From contig CBFHMJ010000003.1 in NCBI GenBank assembly GCA_965656875.1, positions 496,001 through 560,000 of the forward strand: 64,000 nucleotides of DNA, written 5' to 3'. The position numbers and the translations under genes were made by a program. This document shows, piece after piece, positions 16,952 through 26,472 of the stretch (the stretch's first letter is position 1; each line of letters begins with the position of its first letter). Below the pieces are notes generated by a model. That model did no database searches. It worked only from the letters and a program-made list of their open reading frames with translations, and was not told the DNA's origin. Origin of the DNA: CBFHMJ01 sp965656875. GTDB taxonomy: Bacteria; Pseudomonadota; Gammaproteobacteria; Enterobacterales; Alteromonadaceae.

Positions 16952-19162
16952 ATGATCAAATCCACGCTATTTTGGATTGCCGCAGTTGTTATTAGCCTGT
17001 TTCTACTGGCAATGACTATCCTGCCCTGGCAATTTGAAGATATTTATCAATCGCCATTTTTAATTAGTAAAGTTGCACCTGTTGAGCACCCGGGACAGTT
17101 GTTGCGGGTAAAGCGTTTTATCGGTGAAACACCCAGACCGTCAGATCCGGTAGTTTATCCGATTCGTATAGGAGCTACTGGTCCATCACAGTCGCTATAT
17201 GCTGGCTGGAACCAATATCCTTTCTTTTGTATGACTGATGAATCAGGCCTTGGACAGCCGCTGGTGGATAACCAGGATGGTTATGGTGTGCCTGTTTACC
17301 CTACAGCGGCCAATGGCGACATTCAGTCAGATAATGATCCGGTCGGTTATAGCAAAGATTGTATGATCAATACCCGGATTGATTATTATTACTTTGATAT
17401 TGAACAAGAGAAATTTGTGCCTTTAACACCTCTGATATCAATGTCGAAAATCAAGCATATCGAGTTGGCTGGAAATCTCGAACCCTTTATTGTTCGGCTG
17501 GAACGAGGAACGATAAACCGCTTTATTTATGGACTCGCTATGCCTGTCGGTAGCGCGGGGATGAAACAAGCCCGTCAGGGAAGAACAACAGAATTTACAT
17601 CCGGGTTGTGGAATCAGAAGCTGGTGTATTATTTTGGCGGTGGTTCAGGCATCGGCTTCAGACAAGGCAAATTTAATGTTCGGAAATTTCTGGACAGACA
17701 AAAAGACGCATTGGCAAAAGGATATGCGTTGGCGGCGTCAACCGGCAATGTCACCAGTTATACCTATAACATGCTACTGGCAGAAGACACGGCATCGCGG
17801 GTTAAAAAGCAATTCGTTGCTCGTTATGGCGATCCGCTGTACACCGTTGGCCTGGGCGGTTCTGGCGGGGCAATTCAGCAATATCTCATCGAGCAGAACA
17901 ACCCGGATATTCTCGATGCACTCATTCCACAATACTCCTACCCGGATATGATTACCCAAACAATATATGCGCTGGATTGTGACCTGATCGAGCATTACTT
18001 TGCGGTGCGAGATGCAGGCAATGAACGATGGCAAAGTTTTAATAATCGCCAGGCTATTCTGGGACTCAGTACGTCTGATGAATACTCTGTGCCTTACCCG
18101 AATCTTCGTGCATTAAATTTATTGATGGCAGGCGTTGCACCGACCTGGCAGGAAGGAAGTAGTGAATGTGTGAATGGTTGGTTTGGTCTGTCGAGTCTGG
18201 TCCATAACCCTAAAATGCCTTATTTGAAACCCTATTATACGGCTGAGGTAATCGATCAGGTGAACTGGAGCTACTGGCAGGATATGGTGCAAATGTTCGG
18301 CGAAGATAATCAGGGCTTTGGCTTAAGCACCTGGGATAATGTCGGGGTGCAATATGGTTTATCCGCGCTGACCTCTGGTGTCATTGATGTTGAAGAATTT
18401 ATTCATTTAAATCAACAGATAGGTTCCTGGGTGGAGCAGGACGACATGCAGGATGAGAAGCTGATCTGGGCATTCAGTAAAAAACTCCCTGTGTGGCTTT
18501 CAATGTGGGGACGTCACAATATTGAGGATGTTGAGGCTGGAGTCGCGAAACGGCGTGCAGGCTCTTTGAAGGCTATTGAACAAGCGTATCGCTATGGTCA
18601 GGTGTTTTTAGGGAAAGTGACCGATCCGGTTATTGATATTCGTCACTATCTTGATGAATCACTGGATATGCATCATAGCTCTGCCTCACTTAGCGCTCGC
18701 ATGAGGTTTTACGAACAAAAGCAGCATTGGGATAATCAGTTGATCTGGATAGCGCACAAGGACGTAGACATCACGATGCTTGCGTTACAGGCTATCGATG
18801 AGTGGATGCTTGCTAAGCAACAAGGCTTACAAAAGCCGGATTCAATGCAAGATAGCTGTTTTGATCAGGACGGTGATGTGATTGCTGACGGGCCTGGCGT
18901 TTGGGACGGAGAATGGAATGATAAACCGCCGGGTGCCTGTACAGGCGTTTATCCTTTTTATAAAACATCTCGAATTGCCGCGGGTGATTCGTTCAGTGGA
19001 CGCATCTTTAAATGTCAGTTACAAAGCGTTGAGTCGGCGATAGAAAGTGGCATTTATGGTGCCGTTGATATGACGCCTCACAAGGCGCAACTTGAATATA
19101 TCTTCCCACAAGGTGTGTGTGATTATCGTCAGGAGGATGCAGGACGTCCGCATGATATTTGA
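16952..19162 (+). CDS. large exported DUF6351-like protein, possible alpha/beta hydrolase
   Basis: A 736-residue protein behind AGGGGGAG. Residues 7-25 are hydrophobic (FWIAAVVISLFLLAMTILP), a signal anchor or uncleaved leader, so the body lies outside the inner membrane. The region GDPLYTVGLGGSGGAIQQYLIEQ places Ser304 in a GxSGG turn like a hydrolase nucleophile elbow, followed by DILDALIPQYSYPDM. This layout fits DUF6351, a family I know only as uncharacterised. HIS-rich stretches (LDESLDMHHSS) and several Cys suggest a folded periplasmic enzyme. The gene is flanked by a palindromic repeat and a terminator. No substrate can be proposed with confidence. Confidence 0.65.
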   Translation: MIKSTLFWIAAVVISLFLLAMTILPWQFEDIYQSPFLISKVAPVEHPGQLLRVKRFIGETPRPSDPVVYPIRIGATGPSQSLYAGWNQYPFFCMTDESGLGQPLVDNQDGYGVPVYPTAANGDIQSDNDPVGYSKDCMINTRIDYYYFDIEQEKFVPLTPLISMSKIKHIELAGNLEPFIVRLERGTINRFIYGLAMPVGSAGMKQARQGRTTEFTSGLWNQKLVYYFGGGSGIGFRQGKFNVRKFLDRQKDALAKGYALAASTGNVTSYTYNMLLAEDTASRVKKQFVARYGDPLYTVGLGGSGGAIQQYLIEQNNPDILDALIPQYSYPDMITQTIYALDCDLIEHYFAVRDAGNERWQSFNNRQAILGLSTSDEYSVPYPNLRALNLLMAGVAPTWQEGSSECVNGWFGLSSLVHNPKMPYLKPYYTAEVIDQVNWSYWQDMVQMFGEDNQGFGLSTWDNVGVQYGLSALTSGVIDVEEFIHLNQQIGSWVEQDDMQDEKLIWAFSKKLPVWLSMWGRHNIEDVEAGVAKRRAGSLKAIEQAYRYGQVFLGKVTDPVIDIRHYLDESLDMHHSSASLSARMRFYEQKQHWDNQLIWIAHKDVDITMLALQAIDEWMLAKQQGLQKPDSMQDSCFDQDGDVIADGPGVWDGEWNDKPPGACTGVYPFYKTSRIAAGDSFSGRIFKCQLQSVESAIESGIYGAVDMTPHKAQLEYIFPQGVCDYRQEDAGRPHDI

Positions 19163-19191
19163 ATAGCTTGAATCGTTAAATATTCAGGATC

Positions 19192-19218
19192 AAAAAGGGG
19201 CAATCATCTTGCCCCTTT
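19192..19218. terminator. bidirectional terminator between the DUF6351 gene and phoA
   Basis: AAAGGGGCAA and TTGCCCCTTT pair around a 5-nt loop. A run of five T on the minus strand makes it a good terminator for phoA; it can also serve the plus-strand gene. Confidence 0.85.
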
Positions 19219-19269
19219 CGTCTTATATTGCAACGAGCCTACTGATTTGAATCGTTGCAATAATTATTA

Positions 19270-20673
19270 TCAATGATCAGAAGCCCCTAATATTTTGAAC
19301 AACTTCTTCGCCAGATCCGTATTGTCCTGGCTTCCGATGAAGCCCTGACTACTTTGACCGTAAGCGAATACCTGAACATCTACACCTGTGTGTCCCGTTG
19401 TCGTCCAACCTGTATTTGATGCTACGTCTACTACATGGGCGATAGCTTTATGCAGATCCCAGGTTTTACCGCTTTTCTGAGCTTTGTCTTGTGCGGCTTT
19501 AAGTGCTTTAGCTTGTTCTTCGGTAGGTGTCACCCCAGTTTTTTCCTGAACAAAGGCTACGATATCGCTGTTTTTAAGCCCTTCTTCTGCCATTTTCCCC
19601 GCAGATGCTTTGACATCATTCAGCACGGCCGGACGCCAGAAATAATTACCGTCTGCGCCTATGGTTAATCCACCGGTACTGTGATCAGCGGTTATCACCA
19701 GTAATGTGTCAGGGTGGGTATCAACATAATTCACCAGATGTTCAATCGTCTGTGCAAAATCATCCATTTCACGCATTGCGCAGGCAATATCATTCGCATG
19801 TCCACACCAGTCAATCTGACTGCCTTCTACCAGCATAAAAAAGCCGTTTGGACTATTGTTGTCCAGAACCGGCAAGGCATGACTCACCATGTTTGCAAGT
19901 CGATGAGGATTTGCCGGATCGTCAATGGCAAAGGGCAAGCCTCGTGGTGCAAACAACCCAAGCGCTGGAAAACTCAATGTGCCGATATCATCAAATTTAT
20001 TCAGATACTGGTAACCCAGAGATTTAAACTCATTCGCAATATTACGGTCTTCACGCACAAAATCTTCTGTGCCGCCACCTAACATTAAATCAACAACGGG
20101 TTTGCCATTAACACGGTTATCAATGAAATCATTGGCGATGTCAGGGTAGTTCCGTCGATAGTCGTTATGGCTGACAAAAGAGGCCGGTGTAGCATGATTG
20201 ATTTCAGACGTTACTACGATGGCCGTTGTTTTATCCAGCGACTTGGCATACTCCATAACAGTACGAACAGGTTGTTTGTTGTCATTGACTGCGATAGCAC
20301 CGTTATAGGTTTTAATGCCAGCACTTAATGCAGTTGCAGCGGCGGCTGAATCGGTGACATAAATATTTCGTGTGTGATGTTCGTCATCGTGCGGGGTCGC
20401 AGGTCCTGTATTGGATGAAGTGGTACTGGCACCACCAACAAGGATTTTGTCGAAGATCGTTCTTTCAACAACGGGTGTCTCAGGATTATCAATAAAGTTA
20501 CGGTACGCTGTGGTATAAGCCGGTCCCATACCGTCACCGACAACATAAATAATGTTTTTTGGTGTTTTAGTGTGAGGGACTGCGTTGTCTGCAAAGGCGT
20601 GAGTTGTGATTAATGAACCGACAGTGGCGGTTACTAAAAGAGACAGTGTCTTGAATTTGAAAAGCGAGTTCAT
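19270..20673 (-). CDS. phoA: secreted alkaline phosphatase (PhoA family)
   Basis: A 467-residue alkaline phosphatase with a signal peptide ending near THAFA (residues 1-28). Metal and catalytic residues are visible: Asp47 in YVVGDGMGPAY, the nucleophile Ser109 in VTDSAAAATALSAG, SQIDWCGHAND, and LLVITADHSTGGL. It hydrolyses phosphate monoesters in the periplasm or outside the cell. Length is close to the E. coli enzyme. It stands alone on the minus strand with its own terminator. A Pho box was not recognised in the gap upstream, so phosphate control is likely from the family but not seen. Confidence 0.92.
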   Translation of the reverse strand: MNSLFKFKTLSLLVTATVGSLITTHAFADNAVPHTKTPKNIIYVVGDGMGPAYTTAYRNFIDNPETPVVERTIFDKILVGGASTTSSNTGPATPHDDEHHTRNIYVTDSAAAATALSAGIKTYNGAIAVNDNKQPVRTVMEYAKSLDKTTAIVVTSEINHATPASFVSHNDYRRNYPDIANDFIDNRVNGKPVVDLMLGGGTEDFVREDRNIANEFKSLGYQYLNKFDDIGTLSFPALGLFAPRGLPFAIDDPANPHRLANMVSHALPVLDNNSPNGFFMLVEGSQIDWCGHANDIACAMREMDDFAQTIEHLVNYVDTHPDTLLVITADHSTGGLTIGADGNYFWRPAVLNDVKASAGKMAEEGLKNSDIVAFVQEKTGVTPTEEQAKALKAAQDKAQKSGKTWDLHKAIAHVVDVASNTGWTTTGHTGVDVQVFAYGQSSQGFIGSQDNTDLAKKLFKILGASDH

Positions 20674-20745
20674 TGGCGCGTTTACCTGAAAGTGATTCCT
20701 GAAGGGGTGAAACGCGCCTGATTTGAACAGTTATTGCTGTATCAA

Positions 20746-21249
20746 TTATTCGCGACGTATCCACCACATACCCGGCAGGGATATTAAACCACCGAGCGCA
20801 CCAATTAAACCCCCAAGATACATCGATTTTCTGCCAATGGATTTACCGAAAGCCGCGCCAATCAAGGCCCAGGCTTCTACTTCTTCAAGTTGTCGGGAGC
20901 GGGGTGTTCCATTGACCAGCTTACTGACCGTGTGCTCACAATTAGCGCCAAACAAGCCATAATCAGCGGGTGATTGTAAAATCGCTTCTGCTTTTTCTTG
21001 CACAGTGCTGGCGTCAAGACGAGTCGGTAATCGGTAAACATTTTTGTCTTTCGCAAAACTGTCGTAATCCGTAATGTGTTCACCATTACCGGGCAAACTA
21101 TGCAGAATTTTATTGGCGCCTATACAGATGCCGACATGCATGACCAGTAATTTCCGACGTAACAGAATGTCACCTACCTTTACATCGTTTGCCGTGCCAA
21201 CAGGTTCAGGTTTGACGTGTTCAGCGTGTTCAGAAACAACATTATTCAT
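20746..21249 (-). CDS. LRAT/H-rev107-like thiol acyltransferase domain protein
   Basis: A 167-residue protein with the circularly permuted NlpC/P60 fold of the LRAT family. VKVGDILLRRKLLVMHVGICIG gives the catalytic His38, with a further His in ILHS (His50), and GANCEHTVSK gives the catalytic Cys104 in the NCEH motif. The C-terminus has one hydrophobic segment (YLGGLIGALGGLISLPGMWWI), as in HRASLS phospholipid acyltransferases. LRAT-like enzymes move acyl chains from phospholipids through an acyl-Cys. The ATG overlaps the stop of the WS/DGAT gene (ATGA), so both are made together. An acyl-transfer role beside a wax/triacylglycerol synthase is a reasonable inference. Confidence 0.8.
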   Translation of the reverse strand: MNNVVSEHAEHVKPEPVGTANDVKVGDILLRRKLLVMHVGICIGANKILHSLPGNGEHITDYDSFAKDKNVYRLPTRLDASTVQEKAEAILQSPADYGLFGANCEHTVSKLVNGTPRSRQLEEVEAWALIGAAFGKSIGRKSMYLGGLIGALGGLISLPGMWWIRRE

Positions 21250-22730
21250 CAGGCTGCCTCTTCCGCCGACGTTGTTGCTGGTGCTGTGGTCAAACTGGAT
21301 GATGTATCTTCCACAATACTCTTATCTTCCGGTTTAATTTCGCCGATATCGTCGATGGTTACGTCAGGGTGATCAATACAGTATTCCAGTAACTCAAAGG
21401 CTTCTACGACATACTTCGCCATGGGTTCCAGTGTTTTGATATGGGTATCACAACAAACAAAGCCAATGTTGGCCACGCCGTTGTAGGTCAACAAGGTAAT
21501 GTTAACGCCGCCGCCTGGTGTCAGGGTAGAAATCGGGTAGGTTGCCTCTACTTTACATTCTTTGAGGTAGAGAGGTTTTTCAGGCCCAGGTACATTGGAA
21601 ATCAGAATGTTGCCCAATGGCCGCATAAAGCCAGAAACATGCAATAGCTCAAAAATCAGTGAGAAGGTTTGCCACAGAATGGTGTAGTAACTAAACGCTG
21701 CCGGATACACTTTTTTAGCGGCGCGTTTCACAATTTTGTGCGACAGAATGATTTGCTGTAACCGACGATAAGGATCTTTCTTGCCGTGCGCCAGTTCAAC
21801 CAGCGCAATACCAATTTTATTACCCATGGTGGTTTCACCCGGGCGTCGCAGGTTAATCGGCATTTGAGTAATCAGGGGTTTATCAAATGTGTGTCCATGA
21901 TCTTTTAAGAAACGATGCACACCAATATCAAAACTGGTTAACAGGACTTCGTTCACTGTGGCACGCGTGCGTCGTGATAAGTTGATTACTCGCTCCATAG
22001 GGAGATCGGTTGTAGCCACTGTTCGACCTGCTTTTACCTGACCGGTCAGTACGGTTTTCTTACCCGAAAAAGGCAGTGGCATGTAGTGACGATTGACCCG
22101 GATAAGTTTGGCGCCCAGTTGAATGAGCATAAATGTCAGATCAATGATGGTTTGAAAGAAATGCAACGCAGTAGTAAATACGTCTTTCCACTTACTGGCT
22201 GGTCGCTCGCGACGTTTGCGAGGCGGGACAGCCCAGACTGGTGTGAAATCCTCTTGTGGTGATTCACTTAGTCCGGACTGGAACCAGCGAATGAGCGAAG
22301 CGCCATCTCCGTACATGTGATGAATTTTGGCATAGATCGAAAAGTGTTTTCCGTCTTCACTGTCGATGATGTGGTATTGCCAAAGTGGTTTATCACGATC
22401 AAGACGAACTTCATGCAATCTGGCGACATACTCGTTGAGTGCGCGTCTGTCAGTTACATCCTTTATTTTGTGGTAATGCAGGTGGTAATCCATGTCGAGA
22501 TCACCGCCGGTTTTTAGTTTTAGTGGAAACTTTAAAATCGATACCACAGTATCTGAAAAGGGAGATTCCGCCTTATCAAAGGTTTTCAGTTTTTCGTAAA
22601 GGTCTTTTACGTAATGTTCGTCAGCATGCTCTGGTAACGAATATAACTGAAGCCCGGCGACATGTTTGGGGCTGTGTCGAGTTTCTGTGATCCAAAATGC
22701 TTTATCCAGAAAGGTCAGTTTTTTCGCCAT
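21249..22730 (-). CDS. wax ester synthase / acyl-CoA:diacylglycerol acyltransferase
   Basis: A 493-residue WS/DGAT enzyme. The catalytic HHxxxDG motif is KIHHMYGDGAS (His137, His138, Asp142, Gly143), and the second conserved block is ISNVPGPEKPLYLK. It esterifies a fatty alcohol or diacylglycerol with acyl-CoA to form storage lipid. A tail of about 35 Thr/Ser/Glu/Ala-rich residues at the C-terminus looks disordered. It is second in a tetR-WS/DGAT-LRAT operon: 14 bp after tetR, and overlapping the LRAT-like gene by 4 bp. The fatty acyl-CoA reductase at 28167-30152 could supply alcohols. Confidence 0.92.
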   Translation of the reverse strand: MAKKLTFLDKAFWITETRHSPKHVAGLQLYSLPEHADEHYVKDLYEKLKTFDKAESPFSDTVVSILKFPLKLKTGGDLDMDYHLHYHKIKDVTDRRALNEYVARLHEVRLDRDKPLWQYHIIDSEDGKHFSIYAKIHHMYGDGASLIRWFQSGLSESPQEDFTPVWAVPPRKRRERPASKWKDVFTTALHFFQTIIDLTFMLIQLGAKLIRVNRHYMPLPFSGKKTVLTGQVKAGRTVATTDLPMERVINLSRRTRATVNEVLLTSFDIGVHRFLKDHGHTFDKPLITQMPINLRRPGETTMGNKIGIALVELAHGKKDPYRRLQQIILSHKIVKRAAKKVYPAAFSYYTILWQTFSLIFELLHVSGFMRPLGNILISNVPGPEKPLYLKECKVEATYPISTLTPGGGVNITLLTYNGVANIGFVCCDTHIKTLEPMAKYVVEAFELLEYCIDHPDVTIDDIGEIKPEDKSIVEDTSSSLTTAPATTSAEEAA

Positions 22731-22744
22731 GCTTTACTCACTGA

Positions 22745-23395
22745 TTATTCGTCTTGTTGGTTGAATGCGCCAGTTGTAATTAAGTGATACAACGAGAGTT
22801 TATCCTCGCTGTCCATCACCAACCAGGGGGATACTGCAAAGAAAATTAATGACAGGCCACGATAGATAATGCTTTCGTCGTTAATATCTTCATTTTTCAT
22901 TAAGTAAAAATTCAGGTGTTGCGTTATCACCATAATGATGAGCTCATTCAAGTGTTGAATGTCTTGCTCGGGGATAGCGATTGCCTGTCTCGATACGAAA
23001 CCATGCAAAATAGCTTCCAGGCCTTTTTCTTTTTCCTTTACCAGGCGGGTAATGCTCTTTTCAATATGAGGATATTTATTAGCCAGATCCGAGGGATTTC
23101 GGTAAAGGAAGCGGAAAAGATGGGAAGTCTCAAAAATAAGATACAGGAAATGGAAGAATTCTTTGATCGCCAGCGATGAACTTGAAGGCGAGAACAACAA
23201 GCCATTGAGCCGTGTTTTATACATAGTAAACAGCTCGTTGATGATTTCCTCTTTACCTTTGAAATGGTAATAGAGATTTCCCGGGCTGATGTCGAGTTCG
23301 TTGGCAATGTCTACACTGGTGACATTGGCTTCACCGTCCTGGTTAAATAATTCCAGGCTGGTGAAGAGAATACGTTGTGCTGTTTTCGATGCCAT
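22745..23395 (-). CDS. TetR-family regulator of the lipid operon
   Basis: A 216-residue regulator from the ATG at 23395, chosen because AGGA precedes it; the frame stays open to a TTG 69 bp further out. The N-terminal helix-turn-helix is typical: KTAQRILFTSLELFNQDGEA, then VTSVDIANELDISPGNLYYHFKGKEEI. The rest is a helical ligand domain with aromatic residues. As first gene of the tetR-WS/DGAT-LRAT operon it probably represses its own operon in response to a lipid-like ligand; this is inferred from position. Confidence 0.9.
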   Translation of the reverse strand: MASKTAQRILFTSLELFNQDGEANVTSVDIANELDISPGNLYYHFKGKEEIINELFTMYKTRLNGLLFSPSSSSLAIKEFFHFLYLIFETSHLFRFLYRNPSDLANKYPHIEKSITRLVKEKEKGLEAILHGFVSRQAIAIPEQDIQHLNELIIMVITQHLNFYLMKNEDINDESIIYRGLSLIFFAVSPWLVMDSEDKLSLYHLITTGAFNQQDE

Positions 23396-23654
23396 TGCAC
23401 ATCCTGATGTTCTGATGATCAGATTAAAGCATGTTGTCGACAGACTGGTGACGAAATCGCTCAACTGTCGAGCGTATTATCAAAAAGGTTACACGAATTT
23501 TCTTTATCAGAACATCATGTTGCCAGCTTTTTTATAACAGTTATTGATGTAGCTGCTAATTTTACAAACAAGCTACGTTTTCTCCCGGTGAAATTGTTGC
23601 ACCATAACTGACCGTTAGCACCGTAGTTGCACACAGTTTTTGTGCGCAACTTAT

Positions 23655-26180
23655 TTACTGATGCCCAAAGTCATCAACCTGAATATTGGTAAGAGGAACA
23701 CCAATTTTAATCAATAGCTTTCGTGTAGACCGTATCATGTTTGGTGGGCCACACAGGAAGTAATGGCAATTTTCAGGCGCGGGATGATCAAATAAATAAT
23801 GATCAAACAAAACCTGATGGATATAGCCTTGATGCCCATCCCAGGCCGGATTAACATTTTCAGAGAGGGAATTGAACCAGCTGAAGTTGTCATTGGCAGT
23901 GGCGAGATCGGCCAGCCAGTCTTGATAATACAAATCACTTTCTTCCCGCGCGCCGTACCACAATGTAATTTTGTTCTTACGTTTCAGGTGAAGTAGCAAC
24001 TCACTCAGGTGCGAGCGAATTGGGGCCATACCAGCGCCGCCCGCAATAAAAATGATTTCTTTATCGTCATCCACAATGTGGAAGTCACCAAACGGGCCGG
24101 AAATCTCGATGAAGTCGCCTGGTTTCAGCGCAAACAGGTAAGGAGAAACCTGCCCCGGTGGATGTCCATCAACTGGTTCTGCCAGTCTGACATTTAACAC
24201 TAGTTTACCTTCTTCATGTGGCGCATTAGCCATTGAATACAATCGAGTCGCTGTGCGCTCCAGAGTTGATGTTTCCGTTAACAAGTCTCGCTGTTGCCAG
24301 CGTTGGCGGATGCTGTCTGGCATTTCGATTGCATTTAATGGGGTTACGTGTGGTGGGCAGTGGATAATAATGTGTTCACCCGCTTCAAATTCAAATGATT
24401 CCCCTGCGGGCAATTCAAGTTCCAGTTCCTTGATAAAAGGTGTCTGAAACTGGTTGTTCTTTATTTTACAAACCAGGGTTTGCTGAGTGAATACATGGGT
24501 ATCAACCTGAATTTCCTGTTGTTCGGACAGTGCCGTCATGCAAGCCAGGCGATAGCCTTGCTGAATTTCATAAACAGTTAGTTGCGATTTATCTGCGGCA
24601 GTTGGTTTTGGTGGGGATTCGATAAATCTGACTTTACATTGCCCACAAGCGCCACCACCGCCGCAAGTTGAGGGTAACTCTACATCTTGTTGTAAAAGCC
24701 CTTCGAATAACGACACGTTTCCTTTGATGTTGACCACTTTTCGATGACCGTTTTCAGAGCATAGTTTTACAGGAACTTCATTCTCGGTCTTACGTGTCCG
24801 GTGAAGTCGAGAAGTATGATCGATCGTCCAGAAAATCATGATGGCTCCCGACAAGGTCAGGAATAACGTCAGGGTACCAAACGTAATAACGATTGGGTTG
24901 TTCAGGTTGCCCCGGTCGCCATAATCCATGAAATGCAGCATTAGAAAGAAGTCATGCCAGAATTCTGTGTTATTCATGGTGCGAAGGACTTTGCCGGTCA
25001 GGGGATGCAAAAACAGTCGGGTTTCTTCCTCGTTGTCCAGTGTTACTTTCCAGACCGGAACAGGTAGTTTTCGGGTTTCTGCGGTTTTGGTTTCAATGAA
25101 CTCATTGCTAATAATGTCGACAGGTTCTTTTAATTGTTTGAGTACCGCATTAGCAATTTGAGATTTGGTCAGCTGTGGTGATGAGTTGTTTTTTGCGTTC
25201 TTACGAACATAAAAAGGCGCTTCCTGATTGCGAATATGTACTTTGGCGACAGGGCCATATTCATTGGCAAACAGGGTGATCGTTGATGCGGAAGGATACT
25301 CTTTAATCAGCTCATTAAACCAGGTGACGTCGGCTGTGACAAATTGCTGCTGAAATTTCTTCAGTAGCTGATTGCTGTTACGATCATCATGATGAATCAG
25401 ATTAAACGCCAGGCCACTGGTGAGCCATAACAGGAGCTGTAAAGCAACAATGAGACCCAACCATTTGTGCGCGGTATAAATTATGCCTCTGAAGCCATGC
25501 CCCGATTTGATTTTCAGTGTTCTGGTCATTAACAGAATACCGCTAATAACGGATACCAGTGAAATCAACGATGCCCAAAACAACAAACTGTTATTGGTAT
25601 TTTCCCGGGTGTCATAATCCATGATGTGTAAACCCCAGAGAAAATCAAAAGCACGCCACAAGTCTGAACGAACCCGAATTAAATCTCCGTTTTGTGGATT
25701 GAAATAAAATGAAGTGTTTATCCAGTCATCAAAATTAACTCGCCAAACTCGTTGCTGACGGCCTCCAATCTCTGATGGATACTGTTCCAGCAGTTGAATA
25801 TCAATAATGGAACTGGAACCACTGTAACGGCTTACGGTTAGTAAACGAATGTGTTCTTCAGTGATATGTATCTCCTGGCCTGTCTGGCTGTCGTAAATAC
25901 GTTTTCCTTTGCTGTCCGTAACTTCCATGATTACCAGGTCGAGCCAGGGTTTTAGTGTTATGCCCGAAATTTCGGCAAAAATAGCAGGGGCTTTAACCGG
26001 CGTTTTCTGGACGTCAGCCAGATAAGCCGCGTTTAAAGGACGTTGGAGATGATTACCCCGGACCATATCGATATTGACGACAGTCATATAAAAACCGGAT
26101 ACAGCCCAGATGATCAGCTGAATACCGATGATGATAGAAAACCATTTATGAAATGCACGGAAGGTTGATGTTGAATTCAT
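23655..26180 (-). CDS. PepSY membrane protein fused to 2Fe-2S ferredoxin and flavin reductase
   Basis: An 841-residue multidomain redox protein. Residues 1-230 and 230-455 are two PepSY-associated membrane units (HKWFSIIIGIQLIIWAVSGFY; HKWLGLIVALQLLLWLTSG), each with paired membrane spans and a periplasmic loop. Residues about 470-560 are a plant-type ferredoxin with cluster Cys506, Cys512, Cys515 and Cys547. Residues 565-841 are a ferredoxin-NADP reductase module: RLYS (646-649) for FAD, GGAGMAP (714-720) for NAD(P), CGPPNM near the end. The C-terminal half resembles NqrF. It could pass electrons from NAD(P)H across the membrane, for example for ferric or flavin reduction; this is inferred. 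No Fur box was seen upstream. Confidence 0.85.
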   Translation of the reverse strand: MNSTSTFRAFHKWFSIIIGIQLIIWAVSGFYMTVVNIDMVRGNHLQRPLNAAYLADVQKTPVKAPAIFAEISGITLKPWLDLVIMEVTDSKGKRIYDSQTGQEIHITEEHIRLLTVSRYSGSSSIIDIQLLEQYPSEIGGRQQRVWRVNFDDWINTSFYFNPQNGDLIRVRSDLWRAFDFLWGLHIMDYDTRENTNNSLLFWASLISLVSVISGILLMTRTLKIKSGHGFRGIIYTAHKWLGLIVALQLLLWLTSGLAFNLIHHDDRNSNQLLKKFQQQFVTADVTWFNELIKEYPSASTITLFANEYGPVAKVHIRNQEAPFYVRKNAKNNSSPQLTKSQIANAVLKQLKEPVDIISNEFIETKTAETRKLPVPVWKVTLDNEEETRLFLHPLTGKVLRTMNNTEFWHDFFLMLHFMDYGDRGNLNNPIVITFGTLTLFLTLSGAIMIFWTIDHTSRLHRTRKTENEVPVKLCSENGHRKVVNIKGNVSLFEGLLQQDVELPSTCGGGGACGQCKVRFIESPPKPTAADKSQLTVYEIQQGYRLACMTALSEQQEIQVDTHVFTQQTLVCKIKNNQFQTPFIKELELELPAGESFEFEAGEHIIIHCPPHVTPLNAIEMPDSIRQRWQQRDLLTETSTLERTATRLYSMANAPHEEGKLVLNVRLAEPVDGHPPGQVSPYLFALKPGDFIEISGPFGDFHIVDDDKEIIFIAGGAGMAPIRSHLSELLLHLKRKNKITLWYGAREESDLYYQDWLADLATANDNFSWFNSLSENVNPAWDGHQGYIHQVLFDHYLFDHPAPENCHYFLCGPPNMIRSTRKLLIKIGVPLTNIQVDDFGHQ

Positions 26181-26442
26181 AGTAATAATAAGCGCACTGA
26201 TCTAATCGCTATAGAATAACAGCTGATTAACACAAAAAGTTATTTTATAACCGAAAAAGTAGTGTTGTGAAAGCAGGAATGTTCTCTGATTATTTCTATA
26301 TTGATTAAGTAGTTAAATGAAATGGTTCAATTAAATTACATTCACAGGCATGCAAGTAAATGGGTGAGGGTGGTTATGTCGCTTATTGTGTACTTTATGT
26401 AATTCAGTGAGTGTAACGTTACGGCTTTTTACAGGGAGATAT

Positions 26443-26466
26443 AAAAAGACCGACATCATGTCGGCC
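26443..26466 (-). terminator. rho-independent terminator, minus strand
   Basis: CCGACAT and ATGTCGG form a short stem, followed on the minus strand by CTTTTTAT. It lies 7 bp beyond the small frame at 26473-26649 and probably ends that transcript or the DUF445 transcript. Confidence 0.75.
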
Positions 26467-26472
26467 TTATAA

